Origin: Mesobacillus maritimus
GTDB taxonomy: Bacteria > Bacillota > Bacilli > Bacillales > Cytobacillaceae
Assembly: GCF_023715205.1 (NCBI RefSeq)
Contig: NZ_JAMBNR010000002.1
Span: 248,001 to 312,000, forward strand
DNA length: 64,000 nt
Reading direction: 5' to 3'
The notes under the pieces are model-generated. The model saw only the letters and a list, made by a program, of their open reading frames with translations. It did not search any database and was not told where the DNA came from. Below are positions 45,785-53,839 of the stretch, one piece after another. Position 1 is the first letter of the stretch; each line of letters begins with the position of its first letter. The position numbers and the translations under genes are program-made.

Positions 45785-46039
45785 ATGAAAACAAATTGTG
45801 AATTATGTGGAAAAGAAACGAAGGACAAAGTCAGTTATTTAGAACTAGAAACGTGGGAATTTGATTTTTTAAAGAAAGAGCAAAAGGATTTTTACTCGAT
45901 CTGCTACGATTGTTTTGACAAACATACCAATGATTTTATTGACAAAGAAATTGATCTTGAATTGAGAAAAAAACGTGCTCTTGCAGTGGATAGAGAAATC
46001 CAGGAAGAAATTGAAGCGATTCTCGAGGTTGAAAGTTAA
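45785..46039 (+). CDS. small zinc-ribbon-like protein
   Basis: This 84-residue protein starts MKTNCELCGKETKDKVSY. It has CELC at 5-8 and CYDC near 40-43, a likely Zn or Fe site, then a charged helical tail (DKEIDLELRKKRALAVDREI). The start lies 21 bp after the desaturase stop and AGGTTATGAATC precedes it. Whether it serves as a redox partner of the desaturase cannot be said. Zinc binding is the simpler guess. Confidence 0.6.
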   Translation: MKTNCELCGKETKDKVSYLELETWEFDFLKKEQKDFYSICYDCFDKHTNDFIDKEIDLELRKKRALAVDREIQEEIEAILEVES

Positions 46040-46127
46040 TTCTTTGGCTATTTCTTGAGGCTCGTGCTGCCTCCAAGTCCATTGTTTTTTCTACTTTTTT
46101 CCTAGGTTAACTTGTCGTTGCAGAGTT

Positions 46128-46160
46128 CAAAAAGAGTCTCCTTATTAGGAGGCTCTTTTT
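46128..46160 (+). terminator. terminator
   Basis: AAAAAGAGTCTCC pairs with GGAGGCTCTTTTT (one mismatch) over a 6-nt loop. Confidence 0.85.
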
Positions 46161-46175
46161 AGGTTGTAGAGCGAA

Positions 46176-46200
46176 GGGACGGGGGGGAGGTACTGTCCCG
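46176..46200. repeat. GGGACA-type palindrome, degraded
   Basis: GGGACGGGGGGGAGGTACTG followed by TCCCG, a decayed member of the palindrome family. Confidence 0.45.
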
Positions 46201-46397
46201 GTCTCCTGTGACGCCCTTAGGGAACAAAATTCGTGAGAGTGTTTTGCAACGTAACTGTTGTCCATTCATATTTCGATGACGGAACAAGATACTTTCCTTA
46301 TTTAGTAAAAGAAAGTTGGGAGTTTTAGGGTAAAATAAATTTAATAGAGTGGTGAAAGGATGTTCTTAAACGAACGGGCAGGAATGTCTTATTAAAA

Positions 46398-46579
46398 GGC
46401 TCTTTTCTCAAACTTTGTTGTTTTTAGAGATAAAAGAAAAAAATCAGCCGTGTTTTCGCTGGAAAGTAACTTTAAATCAGAAGAAAAGAGCCAGCAAACT
46501 TAGTATGAACGAAAAAAATTGCTTATTTTGCGTTAAAATCGGCTTTAGGATTTTAACAACAATCTTTACGAAAAGAGCC
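46398..46579 (+). repeat. MITE-like repeat, copy 9, full length
   Basis: 182 bp from GGCTCTTTTCTCAAAC to CTTTACGAAAAGAGCC, flanked by perfect 8-bp duplications TATTAAAA (46390-46397 and 46580-46587). A good reference copy of subfamily A. Confidence 0.92.
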
Positions 46580-46631
46580 TATTAAAAATAAGGACAGTAT
46601 TTTGATTTTATAAATAGGGAGAACACTTTTT

Positions 46632-47012
46632 ATGGGGAAAATAAAGGCATGGGCGAAAAAATTAAAACAGCAAATCTTTGTCCTTTACTTCGCTTACAAA
46701 GATGAAAGAGTACCTTGGTATGCGAAAATATTTTCAATTTGTGTTGTAGCTTATGCGTTTAGTCCGATTGATTTGATCCCTGACTTCATACCGATATTGG
46801 GATATTTAGACGATGTTCTTATCGTTCCATTAGGTATCTTGTTTGCATTGAAGATGATTCCTACTGAAGTACGATCAGAATGTGAAGAGAAAGCAAAAGA
46901 AATGATGAAAAATGGAAAACCGAAAAATTGGGTTGTAGGTTCACTCATTATTTTGTTTTGGTGCATCATTTTGTTGTGGGTTATCCTAAAAGTTTATCAG
47001 ATATTCAACTAG
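46632..47012 (+). CDS. YkvA family (DUF1232) membrane protein
   Basis: This 126-residue protein carries the DUF1232 signature VPWYAKIFSICVVAYAFSPI, then DLIPDFIPILGYLDDVLIVP, in residues 27-70, and a C-terminal membrane helix (103-122). The function of the family is unknown. The GGGAGAACACTTTTT spacing to the ATG is a little long. The MITE ends 44 bp before the ribosome binding site region and may separate it from its original promoter. Confidence 0.8.
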   Translation: MGKIKAWAKKLKQQIFVLYFAYKDERVPWYAKIFSICVVAYAFSPIDLIPDFIPILGYLDDVLIVPLGILFALKMIPTEVRSECEEKAKEMMKNGKPKNWVVGSLIILFWCIILLWVILKVYQIFN

Positions 47013-47018
47013 TGGGTG

Positions 47019-47049
47019 CGTTGATCCAGGAGGGTCAACGTGTTTTTTT
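47019..47049 (+). terminator. terminator
   Basis: CGTTGATCC and GGGTCAACG around AGGA, followed by GTTTTTTT, just after the YkvA-family stop. Confidence 0.8.
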
Positions 47050-47156
47050 GTTGAAGGACTAATTAAGAGATTCATTAAGCAAGATGTACGTAGTAGTGGT
47101 AAAATTATTTTATAATTTTAAAAAATTTAAAATACATGTAGGAGGAAATAGAAAGA

Positions 47157-48038
47157 ATGGGGAAAATAGATTATTCAATTGTAGATGTTTTTTCACAAGG
47201 GAAATATACAGGAAATCAACTTGCTGTGTTTAAAAATGCTGAAAACATTTCGAGCCGTGAAATGCAACAAATCGCCAAGGAGATTAATTACTCAGAGACG
47301 ACGTTTATTTTATCAGATACAAAAAAAGACAATGGTTATGATGTTCGTATTTTTACACCTAATGAAGAGGTTCCTTTTGCTGGACATCCGACGTTAGGAA
47401 CAGCATATATCATCCAAAATGAAATAGTAGGGGAACCAATAGAAAAACTCGTTTTAAATTTTAAAGCAGGACAGATTCCCGTATCGTTCGATCAACAAGA
47501 AGAAATACTATGGATGGAACAGAATCAACCAACATTTGGTCGGATTTTAAATAGTAATCAGGTTTCTGAGGTTTTGAGTTTAGATAAAGAATACATAGAT
47601 GATCGATTTCCTATCCAAGAGGTTTCGACAGGACTTCCTGTGATCATTGTCCCTTTAAAATCTTTAGAAGCAGTTAAAAACGTTCGAATCAATAAAGAAA
47701 AATACTTTGAGTTAATTGAACACACGGACGCAAAAGCCATTATGGTCTTCTCTCCTGAAACCTATAGTGATAATAATCATTTAAACGTTCGAGATTTTGC
47801 CGATTATTTTGGGATTCCAGAAGATGCAGCGACTGGAAGTGCGAATGGATGTTTAGCTTCTTACCTAGTAAAATATCGGTATTTTGATAAAGGTGAAATA
47901 AATATCCGGGTAGAACAAGGATATGAGATTAGTAGACCATCATTATTGTTTTTAAGGGCTAATGATGAAAACGACAAAATCAGAGTATCTGTAGGAGGAA
48001 AGGTAGAAAAAATCGCTCAGGGCGAATGGTTTCTATAA
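47157..48038 (+). CDS. PhzF family isomerase
   Basis: This 293-residue protein belongs to the PhzF/YddE fold. The N-terminal half has VDVFSQGKYTGNQLAVF and the catalytic-Glu segment INYSETTFIL, followed by RIFTPNEEVPFAGHPTLGTA. The C-terminal half carries RDFADYFGIPEDAATGSANG. Family members catalyse isomerisation or epimerisation; phenazine genes are not present here, so the substrate is unknown. AGGAGGAAATAGAAAG precedes the ATG. Confidence 0.87.
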   Translation: MGKIDYSIVDVFSQGKYTGNQLAVFKNAENISSREMQQIAKEINYSETTFILSDTKKDNGYDVRIFTPNEEVPFAGHPTLGTAYIIQNEIVGEPIEKLVLNFKAGQIPVSFDQQEEILWMEQNQPTFGRILNSNQVSEVLSLDKEYIDDRFPIQEVSTGLPVIIVPLKSLEAVKNVRINKEKYFELIEHTDAKAIMVFSPETYSDNNHLNVRDFADYFGIPEDAATGSANGCLASYLVKYRYFDKGEINIRVEQGYEISRPSLLFLRANDENDKIRVSVGGKVEKIAQGEWFL

Positions 48039-48251
48039 TAAAGGCACTTTTTTCAACCTTAAGTGAGTGCGAGAAACAGATTACTTTTTCCCTATTCCAA
48101 CTATTATTTTGTGAAAAAATGCACTTAACATATTGGGTGCTAGTGAGGAGAGGTGTTGTTACGGCAGCATCTTTTCTTGCTGTAAGAGCCAATGTGAAAT
48201 AAGAGTTGAAAGAGTAATTCGTAAAAAACTTTTAAAAGGAGTGCTGAAAAT

Positions 48252-48638
48252 ATGAAATTAAAGATTTTAGATTCAACTTATTCCGTTGTGAAATTGCCTC
48301 CAACTGAGACAATACCATTGTGGGCATTGAACGCCGATGTGTTTTCTATTACCCGAACAGATGAAGAACTGTCTATCGTGTGTCCCTCTGAATGTTTAGC
48401 AATAAATGAAGCATTAAAGGATGTTGAAAAAGATTGGAAGTGTATAAGAGTAGAGGGAGTCTTAGATTTTAGTTTAACTGGAATATTAGCTTCATTAGCG
48501 AATCCATTAGCCGAGAATAAAATTAGTATCTTTGCAATCTCAACCTTTAATACGGATTATTTACTTATTAAAGCCCATTCAATTGAAAAGGCAAAAGTCG
48601 TATTAGAGAATGAAGGTCACATTTTTATCGATTTTTAA
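48252..48638 (+). CDS. ACT-domain protein
   Basis: This 128-residue protein has a double ACT-like fold: VVKLPPTETIPLWALNADVF and DFSLTGILASLANPLAENKI, SIFAISTFNTDYLLIK. It matches the CASTOR/ACT_7-like small proteins that bind amino acids. AAAGGAGTGCTGAAAAT precedes the ATG. No enzyme domain is attached. The role is unknown. Confidence 0.75.
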   Translation: MKLKILDSTYSVVKLPPTETIPLWALNADVFSITRTDEELSIVCPSECLAINEALKDVEKDWKCIRVEGVLDFSLTGILASLANPLAENKISIFAISTFNTDYLLIKAHSIEKAKVVLENEGHIFIDF

Positions 48639-48775
48639 AAAGTTTCTTGCACCATTTTCTCTATTTATGAATAACGAATCGACCATTTTGATTAGAGACA
48701 GTTTTCTACAATTACGATGATGAGTAAGAAAATGAAATTGAATGGTTAGTCAGAGGGAAGAAAACTCCAATTCAG

Positions 48776-48812
48776 ACGGTGGGACAAAGTGCCTGTCTCT
48801 ATGTCCCACCGT
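48776..48812. repeat. ACGGTGGGACA palindrome
   Basis: ACGGTGGGACA and TGTCCCACCGT are perfect inverted repeats around 15 nt containing GTGCCTGTC. A member of the GGGACA family. Confidence 0.7.
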
Positions 48813-48935
48813 AAGGAAAAGGTAGGATAATTAATTGTCAGAATATTAATTCTATTGATGGATTTACTTTAACTGTAAAAAATTAGAAGATTTAAATGGT
48901 TAGACTGAAATTCATGAGATTCTGGGGGGATGAGG

Positions 48936-50123
48936 ATGAAGAAAAGGCAATTATGGAAAGTGTTAAGTTCGGCTGCATTGGCAGCTACTCTTTTGGTACC
49001 GCAAATTGGCTTTGCGGAGGGAGCAAAACCGATTACAGAGGAGACGGCATCTGTACAAGGCTACATTGATTATGAGGAGCTTAAACAGAAGCTTAGTCAA
49101 ATTGAAAAAACCTCTAATGGGCTGGTAACCGTAGAATCTGCAGGAAAAACGAATCAAGGGAAAGATATTTTCACTGCCAGAGTTGGAGAAGGGGATAAAG
49201 TTGTTTTAGTCCAAAGTGAAATTCATGGAAATGAAAAAACAGGGACAGCAGCATTATTGAACATTCTGCAATATTTAGGATCGAGTCAGTCTCCTGAAGC
49301 GAAAAAAATTAGGGAAGAAGTAACCATTGTGGCGATCCCGATGATGAACGCAGATGGTTCTGAATTGGATCGACGCGGGAATGTGATGTCATGGGAAGAG
49401 GTTGTTGAAGATTTCTCGCAATTGCAAAATGCAAAGCCTACATGGAATTATTACACCCGCACCCTTCAGGGAGATGACTATTCGGGGAATCCAGGCTTCG
49501 ATGTAAATCGCGATTTCCATCCTGATTTAGACTATGTTCCGGATCCGAAGGACTTTCCTGGTTCCTCAAGCACCCCTGGATGGTATATCACGCCTGAAGC
49601 ACAAACCGTGCGTGATGTGTACAAGAGTCTGAAAGAAGAGTTTGGAAATGTAGAAGTGTTCATGGATTTGCATCACCAAAACTTCTATACCGTTGAAGGC
49701 ACGGATAAAGAAGTCACCATGTCGATCTCAGCTGATTTTGTTCCAGATCCAAACTCGGAAAGAGGAGCGAAATACAGTGAGTATGCGGACCAGTTCCGCT
49801 TTGACTTTTCACGTCAGCTGAATGTGGCCTTATATGATGCGATACAAGAAAAGGGCAATTCCATCTTTACTAATATTTCCTTGTACGACCAGGGCTTAGA
49901 TCTTCCGGGTACTGCGTTGGGCGCCTTTTCCTTGAATGGAAGTGGAATCGTCATCTTTGAGGTAAAAGGACAAACCCAAAACTTTGGGCAAAAAATGAAA
50001 GGCCAACTCGTTAAGACCGTTGAAACAGGCCTTATGGGAGTGATCAATGGAGTCGCGGACGGCAGTGTATATGAGCTGAATCCGGAAGATTATCAGGATA
50101 TTCCGAACAGGGTGAGGAAGTAG
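48936..50123 (+). CDS. secreted M14-family metallocarboxypeptidase
   Basis: This protein of about 395 residues has a signal peptide (KRQLWKVLSSAALAATLLVP). Zinc ligands are visible: VQSEIHGNEKTGTAALL (HxxE, near 103) and MDLHHQNF (near 245). The catalytic Glu is in GIVIFEVKGQ (near 345), and the substrate-binding Arg is likely in FDVNRDFHPD. It would remove C-terminal residues from peptides outside the cell or in the spore. The ATG at 48936 lies 6 nt after GGGGGG. A terminator follows at 50241. Confidence 0.85.
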   Translation: MKKRQLWKVLSSAALAATLLVPQIGFAEGAKPITEETASVQGYIDYEELKQKLSQIEKTSNGLVTVESAGKTNQGKDIFTARVGEGDKVVLVQSEIHGNEKTGTAALLNILQYLGSSQSPEAKKIREEVTIVAIPMMNADGSELDRRGNVMSWEEVVEDFSQLQNAKPTWNYYTRTLQGDDYSGNPGFDVNRDFHPDLDYVPDPKDFPGSSSTPGWYITPEAQTVRDVYKSLKEEFGNVEVFMDLHHQNFYTVEGTDKEVTMSISADFVPDPNSERGAKYSEYADQFRFDFSRQLNVALYDAIQEKGNSIFTNISLYDQGLDLPGTALGAFSLNGSGIVIFEVKGQTQNFGQKMKGQLVKTVETGLMGVINGVADGSVYELNPEDYQDIPNRVRK

Positions 50124-50240
50124 TTTTTTTTTAAGGCGAGGATGGTGCGGGGAATCTTCATCATCGTATAAAAAGAGTTGCTTATAGCAAAATGGGTTTG
50201 TTGTAATACTCAAATATGTAGATTAAATAGCTATTAAAAT

Positions 50241-50274
50241 AAATGGCTCAGTTCACGATACTGAGCCATTTTTA
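50241..50274 (+). terminator. terminator
   Basis: AAATGGCTCAG and CTGAGCCATTTTT around a 9-nt loop. Confidence 0.88.
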
Positions 50275-50359
50275 CTATCCATTTTTCCGAACACCCTACA
50301 ATATTCTGCTCCCTATTCACCATAAAAGAGCGGACCCTAGAAGGGGGAGAGTAGTGGTT

Positions 50360-50570
50360 AATCAATAAGCGGAGAAATTTCCCTTAATTATAAAATGGAC
50401 ATGAAAACAGCTGAAATAGACGGAAAAATTCCGACTATCGACTCGTAAAACGTAAAAATGAGTATTTTTTCTTTGCTTAAGCGGAAAACCTCCGCTTATA
50501 GACGCTGTACCGAGCTCATTTCAGCAGGTTAACCGGAAATTCTCCGTTTATTTTAAAACTTTTTGTAAGT
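50360..50570. repeat. region of GCGGA/TCCGC hairpins
   Basis: Several near-palindromic units: AAGCGGAGAAATTTCCCTT, AAGCGGAAAACCTCCGCTTA and AACCGGAAATTCTCCGTTTA. They look like a short interspersed hairpin repeat. No gene was seen in this 850-bp gap. Confidence 0.4.
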
Positions 50571-50663
50571 AAGATCCGGTCTTCTACTTCCGATTAGTTT
50601 CCGTTTGTTTCACTTTTCTTACGTTCAATAAGCTATTGAATGACATCGAGCAATTACCACAAA

Positions 50664-50730
50664 CGATTAAATACATTTACCAGCTAGTGAGGTTTTGCGG
50701 CAAGGATCATTTCGAACAATTTCATCAGTA
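50664..50730 (+). pseudogene. decayed copy of the gene at 52405
   Basis: ACCAGCTAGTGAGGTTTTGC, then GGCAAGGATCATTTC, matches the 5' part of the intact gene at 52405-52638 (CCCAGCTGGTGAGGTATTGC, then AGCGAGGATCATTTC) but then diverges and stops. Confidence 0.4.
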
Positions 50731-50815
50731 TTGAACACACTAATAAGATTGAAAGAATGATTGAGCTCAATCTGTTCCAGATGGTTTAGAATAAATGCCA
50801 AAGCGAAGACCATCT

Positions 50816-50914
50816 TTTTAGTGATAAAATCAAGACAATGTTCATGGAGCTTTTCCTAAAAAAAGGGGGCATTTCGGGGAATCAACCCCTTTTTGAACGA
50901 CTTCAGCTACAAAC
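50816..50914 (+). repeat. dispersed repeat, copy 1 (pair with 60873-60990)
   Basis: Shares AAATCAAG, AATGTTCATG, TTTTCCTAA and TTGAACGACTTCAG-type blocks with 60873-60990. It contains AAAAAAAGGGGG and CCCCTTTTT as inverted arms. It could be the end of a mobile element. Confidence 0.5.
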
Positions 50915-50991
50915 AGGCAGTTTCATTCAAGAAGGGAATAAGGTTATAAATCTAGAAAATACATATCATTCGTTGTTTGGAGGTGAGGATA

Positions 50992-51486
50992 ATTAGAATT
51001 CATATCCTTGGTGGTGCAGGTTGTGGTAAATCTTTTATCGCTGAAAAATTAAAAGAACAACTTGGTATTCCTCATTATGATTTAGACGATATTTTTTGGG
51101 ATCATTCTTCAGGAGACTATGGAGTGAAGGCCTCAAAATTACAAAGGGACAGCCAATTACAACAGATTATTGAACAGCATTCTTGGATTATTGAAGGAGT
51201 GTATTTTGGATGGTTGGCACCCAGTTTTTCGAGGGCGGATAAAATATTTATTCTTAAAACCCCATTATCGATCCAAGAAGATCGAATATGGAGTAGATAT
51301 GAAAAAAGAAAATCTGGAGTGATTCAATCTACGAAAAAAGAAACACTTCAAAGTGTAAAAGAGTTAATAAAATGGAATAGAAACTATAACGAAACATCCT
51401 TACCGAATTTTATTAATGATAGTGTTTATAATGATAAATTCATTCAAATTTATGATAATGAAGAAATTTTTAATTACATCTCTTAG
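50992..51486 (+). CDS. P-loop kinase-like (topology-modulation type) protein
   Basis: This protein of about 164 residues has RIHILGGAGCGKSFIAEKL (Walker A) at its N-terminus, then YDLDDIFWDH and WIIEGVYFGW, typical of small adenylate-kinase-like or FlaR/topology-modulation proteins. The GGAGGTGAGG ribosome binding site lies 5-7 nt before an in-frame ATT at 50992 and no ATG fits, so the start is probably this rare ATT; TTG 50977 and GTG 50983 are alternatives. The family usually starts exactly here (M-x-I-H-I-x-G). Substrate unknown. Confidence 0.7.
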   Translation: MRIHILGGAGCGKSFIAEKLKEQLGIPHYDLDDIFWDHSSGDYGVKASKLQRDSQLQQIIEQHSWIIEGVYFGWLAPSFSRADKIFILKTPLSIQEDRIWSRYEKRKSGVIQSTKKETLQSVKELIKWNRNYNETSLPNFINDSVYNDKFIQIYDNEEIFNYIS

Positions 51487-51572
51487 TTATTAGGTTAATC
51501 GAGGCGATGCTTAAAGAAGCATCCCCTTGCCTGTCTAAATCAATAATTCTATTAATGTTGGAGGTTCTAAGG

Positions 51573-51863
51573 TTACTTTTTAAACTTTTCAGGAAACTGT
51601 TTTACAACTCCCGAAGAGATTGTATCTGCCATTAGGATAATGTGTGTGAGTCCTTCGTCAATGGCAACGATTCTTGCTTCCCAATTTTTTGCTAAACTTG
51701 CAGTTAAAGGCTGCCTCTTATGCTTCCTGTATAAATCCAGTCTTATTATTCCGCTAAGTTGGGAAAAAATTGTGACGACGAGGTAAGATTTGAGTGATTT
51801 CCAGCAATAACTAACTTCAAAACCAAGTTTTTTTATAGGAATAATAGTGTATAATAATCTCAA
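51573..51863 (-). CDS. possible small hypothetical gene
   Basis: A 96-codon frame reads SYCWKSLKSYLVVTIFSQLS, later EARIVAIDEGLTHIILMADT, ending KQFPEKFKK. The translation is protein-like. The start (TTG 51863) has no clear ribosome binding site. Coding status is uncertain and no family was recognised. Confidence 0.35.
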   Translation of the reverse strand: MRLLYTIIPIKKLGFEVSYCWKSLKSYLVVTIFSQLSGIIRLDLYRKHKRQPLTASLAKNWEARIVAIDEGLTHIILMADTISSGVVKQFPEKFKK

Positions 51864-51893
51864 TATGAATAGTGGATGAAGAGGGGCTGGCCA

Positions 51894-52076
51894 TTGAAAA
51901 TGGACAATGAAAAAGTTTTATATAAAGGGAAACGATATACGGTGATTTATAAATATAGCTCGGGTTACTGGGAGATACGAGAGGAAGGGAACTTCAATCG
52001 TATTGAACTCGTTCATCAATCGGAGGTTAAAGGAATTGAGACAGAAAGGGTTCGGTGTGAAAATAGCCAACTTTAA
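51894..52076 (+). CDS. small hypothetical protein
   Basis: About 60 residues, starting TTG 7 nt after AGGGG, or ATG 51900. It reads MDNEKVLYKGKRYTVIYKYS, then YWEIREEGNFNRIELVHQSE. A single small beta-rich domain is likely. Function unknown. Confidence 0.45.
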   Translation: MKMDNEKVLYKGKRYTVIYKYSSGYWEIREEGNFNRIELVHQSEVKGIETERVRCENSQL

Positions 52077-52404
52077 TTGCGGTTATCAAAAGGTTATTAT
52101 CGGCGAGTGGATCACCCTATAATAAATGGAGGAATCGGAAAGGGATCAAATATGAAGGTCATGCTACTCGTAATGAAATTGAAGTAACGCCAATGATGAG
52201 CTATTTCTATAGCAAGGACCGATGGTGCAATGATTGTAAGTGTAGTATGATATTTGAACATTTTCACATTGCCTATTTTAATAGATCCTTTATGAACTGG
52301 TTTTCCACTCATTTAAAAAACAAGTTAAACATTCGTAATACCGTATATTCAACGATCGGGTACAGTACATTATAATAATAAAAACAAGTCTCTCACATTC
52401 TTGC
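52077..52404. other. gap with decayed coding traces
   Basis: One frame shows YNKWRNRKGIKYEGHATR, then EIEVTPMMSYFYSKDRW and CNDCKCSMIFEHFHIAYFNR, which has a protein-like composition and a CxxC-x-C. It has no start and is not in phase with any neighbour. I take it as a decayed gene that I cannot identify. Confidence 0.3.
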
Positions 52405-52638
52405 ATGCTGAAAGGACAGAATAGAAAATTGAAAATAAGCATCATAATTAAATACAACTCCCCAGCTGGTGAGGTATTGCAGCGAGGATCATTTCCTCTT
52501 CAAGGCAAAAGACCTGAGTCGGTAGCCAAAGACTGGTGGAAACAAATTCAAAAGAAAGTGTACACAGAAGGTTTAGTTGAAGTTACGGCGAATGGTGAAG
52601 ATATAACGGATAAAGTGAGGACCTTACTAGGGAAGTAA
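52405..52638 (+). CDS. small hypothetical protein
   Basis: This 77-residue protein reads LKISIIIKYNSPAGEVLQRG, then KRPESVAKDWWKQIQKKVYT, ending EDITDKVRTLLGK. It looks like a small single-domain Bacillus protein of unknown function. The start is uncertain between ATG 52405 and TTG 52429. A decayed second copy lies at 50664. Confidence 0.5.
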   Translation: MLKGQNRKLKISIIIKYNSPAGEVLQRGSFPLQGKRPESVAKDWWKQIQKKVYTEGLVEVTANGEDITDKVRTLLGK

Positions 52639-52846
52639 GGTTTTTTTATTTTTATACTTTTACTTTCGATAGTTGTATGTAGAGCAAGATGGTTTGCAGG
52701 ATAACCAGAAAGACTGGTTTGAAAGATAGGAAGAAAACTAATATTTTTGTAGTTTTTAATAAAAAATTTTACTTAACTTCTCCTAAAACCGTAATTTTGA
52801 GTCAATTTGGTCCCTAAAAAAAGAATGAAAATTTAAAAAAGGTAGG

Positions 52847-52874
52847 TTGACATTTTTAATAACGGAGGTATACT
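52847..52874 (+). promoter_or_regulatory. sigma-A promoter of the transketolase/TRAP operon
   Basis: TTGACA and TATACT with a 16-bp spacer, 132 bp before the first gene of the cluster. Confidence 0.75.
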
Positions 52875-52882
52875 AAAAACAT

Positions 52883-52923
52883 AAGTTAACTTAGTAGACA
52901 AGTGAACAAGTATATAAGTTAAC
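52883..52923 (+). promoter_or_regulatory. candidate GntR operator
   Basis: Just past the -10 lie AAGTTAACTT (palindrome), ACTTAGTAGACAAGT (ACTT/AAGT inverted repeat) and a second AAGTTAAC. The repeats sit where a repressor encoded by the FadR-type gene at 59680 could block the promoter. Confidence 0.4.
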
Positions 52924-53005
52924 AAGGGAGTAAGAAAAGTAGTTAATAAGAAATGTAAGCCTTTTAATTCGTATTAATAAGTCATTATTTAAAGAGGTGG
53001 CCCAA

Positions 53006-53839
53006 ATGAACAATATAAGCGTCCAGAAACTAAAGGAAAAAGCAATTGAAATGAGACAGACAGCGATCACCATGATACATAAGGCACAATCAGGGCATCC
53101 GGGAGGCTCCCTTTCTGCTGCGGATATTATGACAGCACTGTATTTCAAAGAAATGAAGGTAGATCCGGAAAATCCGAATTGGGAAGATCGTGACCGTTTT
53201 GTTCTATCAAAAGGCCATGTTTGCCCAATCCAGTATGCGGCCTTGGCATTGAAAGGCTTTGTACCATACGAGACGATTTATACTTTAAGGGAGTATGGTT
53301 CTCCATTCCAGGGACATCCAGATATGAAGAAGTGCCCGGGAATCGATATCTCAACAGGATCACTTGGTCAGGGACTTTCCTGCGGTGTAGGAATGGCCAT
53401 CGCAGGTAAGAGGGACGGCAAGGATTATCGCGTATTCTCCCTGATTGGAGATGGAGAGTGCCAGGAAGGTCAGATTTGGGAGGCTGCCCAGACAGCAGTT
53501 AAGTATCAGTTGGATAACCTGGCCGTTTTTGTTGACAACAACAGGCTGCAGATTGACGGCTTTTGTGATGAAATCATGCCGCTTCAGGATTTGGAAAATA
53601 AATTTGCCGCATTTGGCTTTGAAACGAAGCGTATTGATGGACATTCTATGGAACAGATTGTTGAAACTCTAGATGAGATTCGCGATGTGAAAAATGGAAG
53701 GCCAAAATGCATTGTTCTAGATACAGTGAAAGGAAAAGGAGTCTCCTATATGGAAGACATCGCCGACTGGCACGGAGTTGCTCCTAACAATGAAGAATAT
53801 CAGCAAGCAATGGCAGAACTCGCAGGAGGTTTAAAATAA
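53006..53839 (+). CDS. transketolase, N-terminal (TPP-binding) subunit
   Basis: This 277-residue split transketolase N-half has SGHPGGSLSAADIMTALYF near the start, KGHVCPIQYAALALKG near 70, and the thiamine pyrophosphate/metal motif GDGECQEGQIWEAAQ through FVDNN near 145-175. The ATG at 53006 follows GAGGTGG. The stop TAA touches the ATG of the C-half (TAATGA). Such split enzymes often act on unusual sugars rather than in the pentose pathway. The neighbouring SDR, TRAP transporter and GntR suggest catabolism of an imported polyol or sugar acid. Confidence 0.9.
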   Translation: MNNISVQKLKEKAIEMRQTAITMIHKAQSGHPGGSLSAADIMTALYFKEMKVDPENPNWEDRDRFVLSKGHVCPIQYAALALKGFVPYETIYTLREYGSPFQGHPDMKKCPGIDISTGSLGQGLSCGVGMAIAGKRDGKDYRVFSLIGDGECQEGQIWEAAQTAVKYQLDNLAVFVDNNRLQIDGFCDEIMPLQDLENKFAAFGFETKRIDGHSMEQIVETLDEIRDVKNGRPKCIVLDTVKGKGVSYMEDIADWHGVAPNNEEYQQAMAELAGGLK

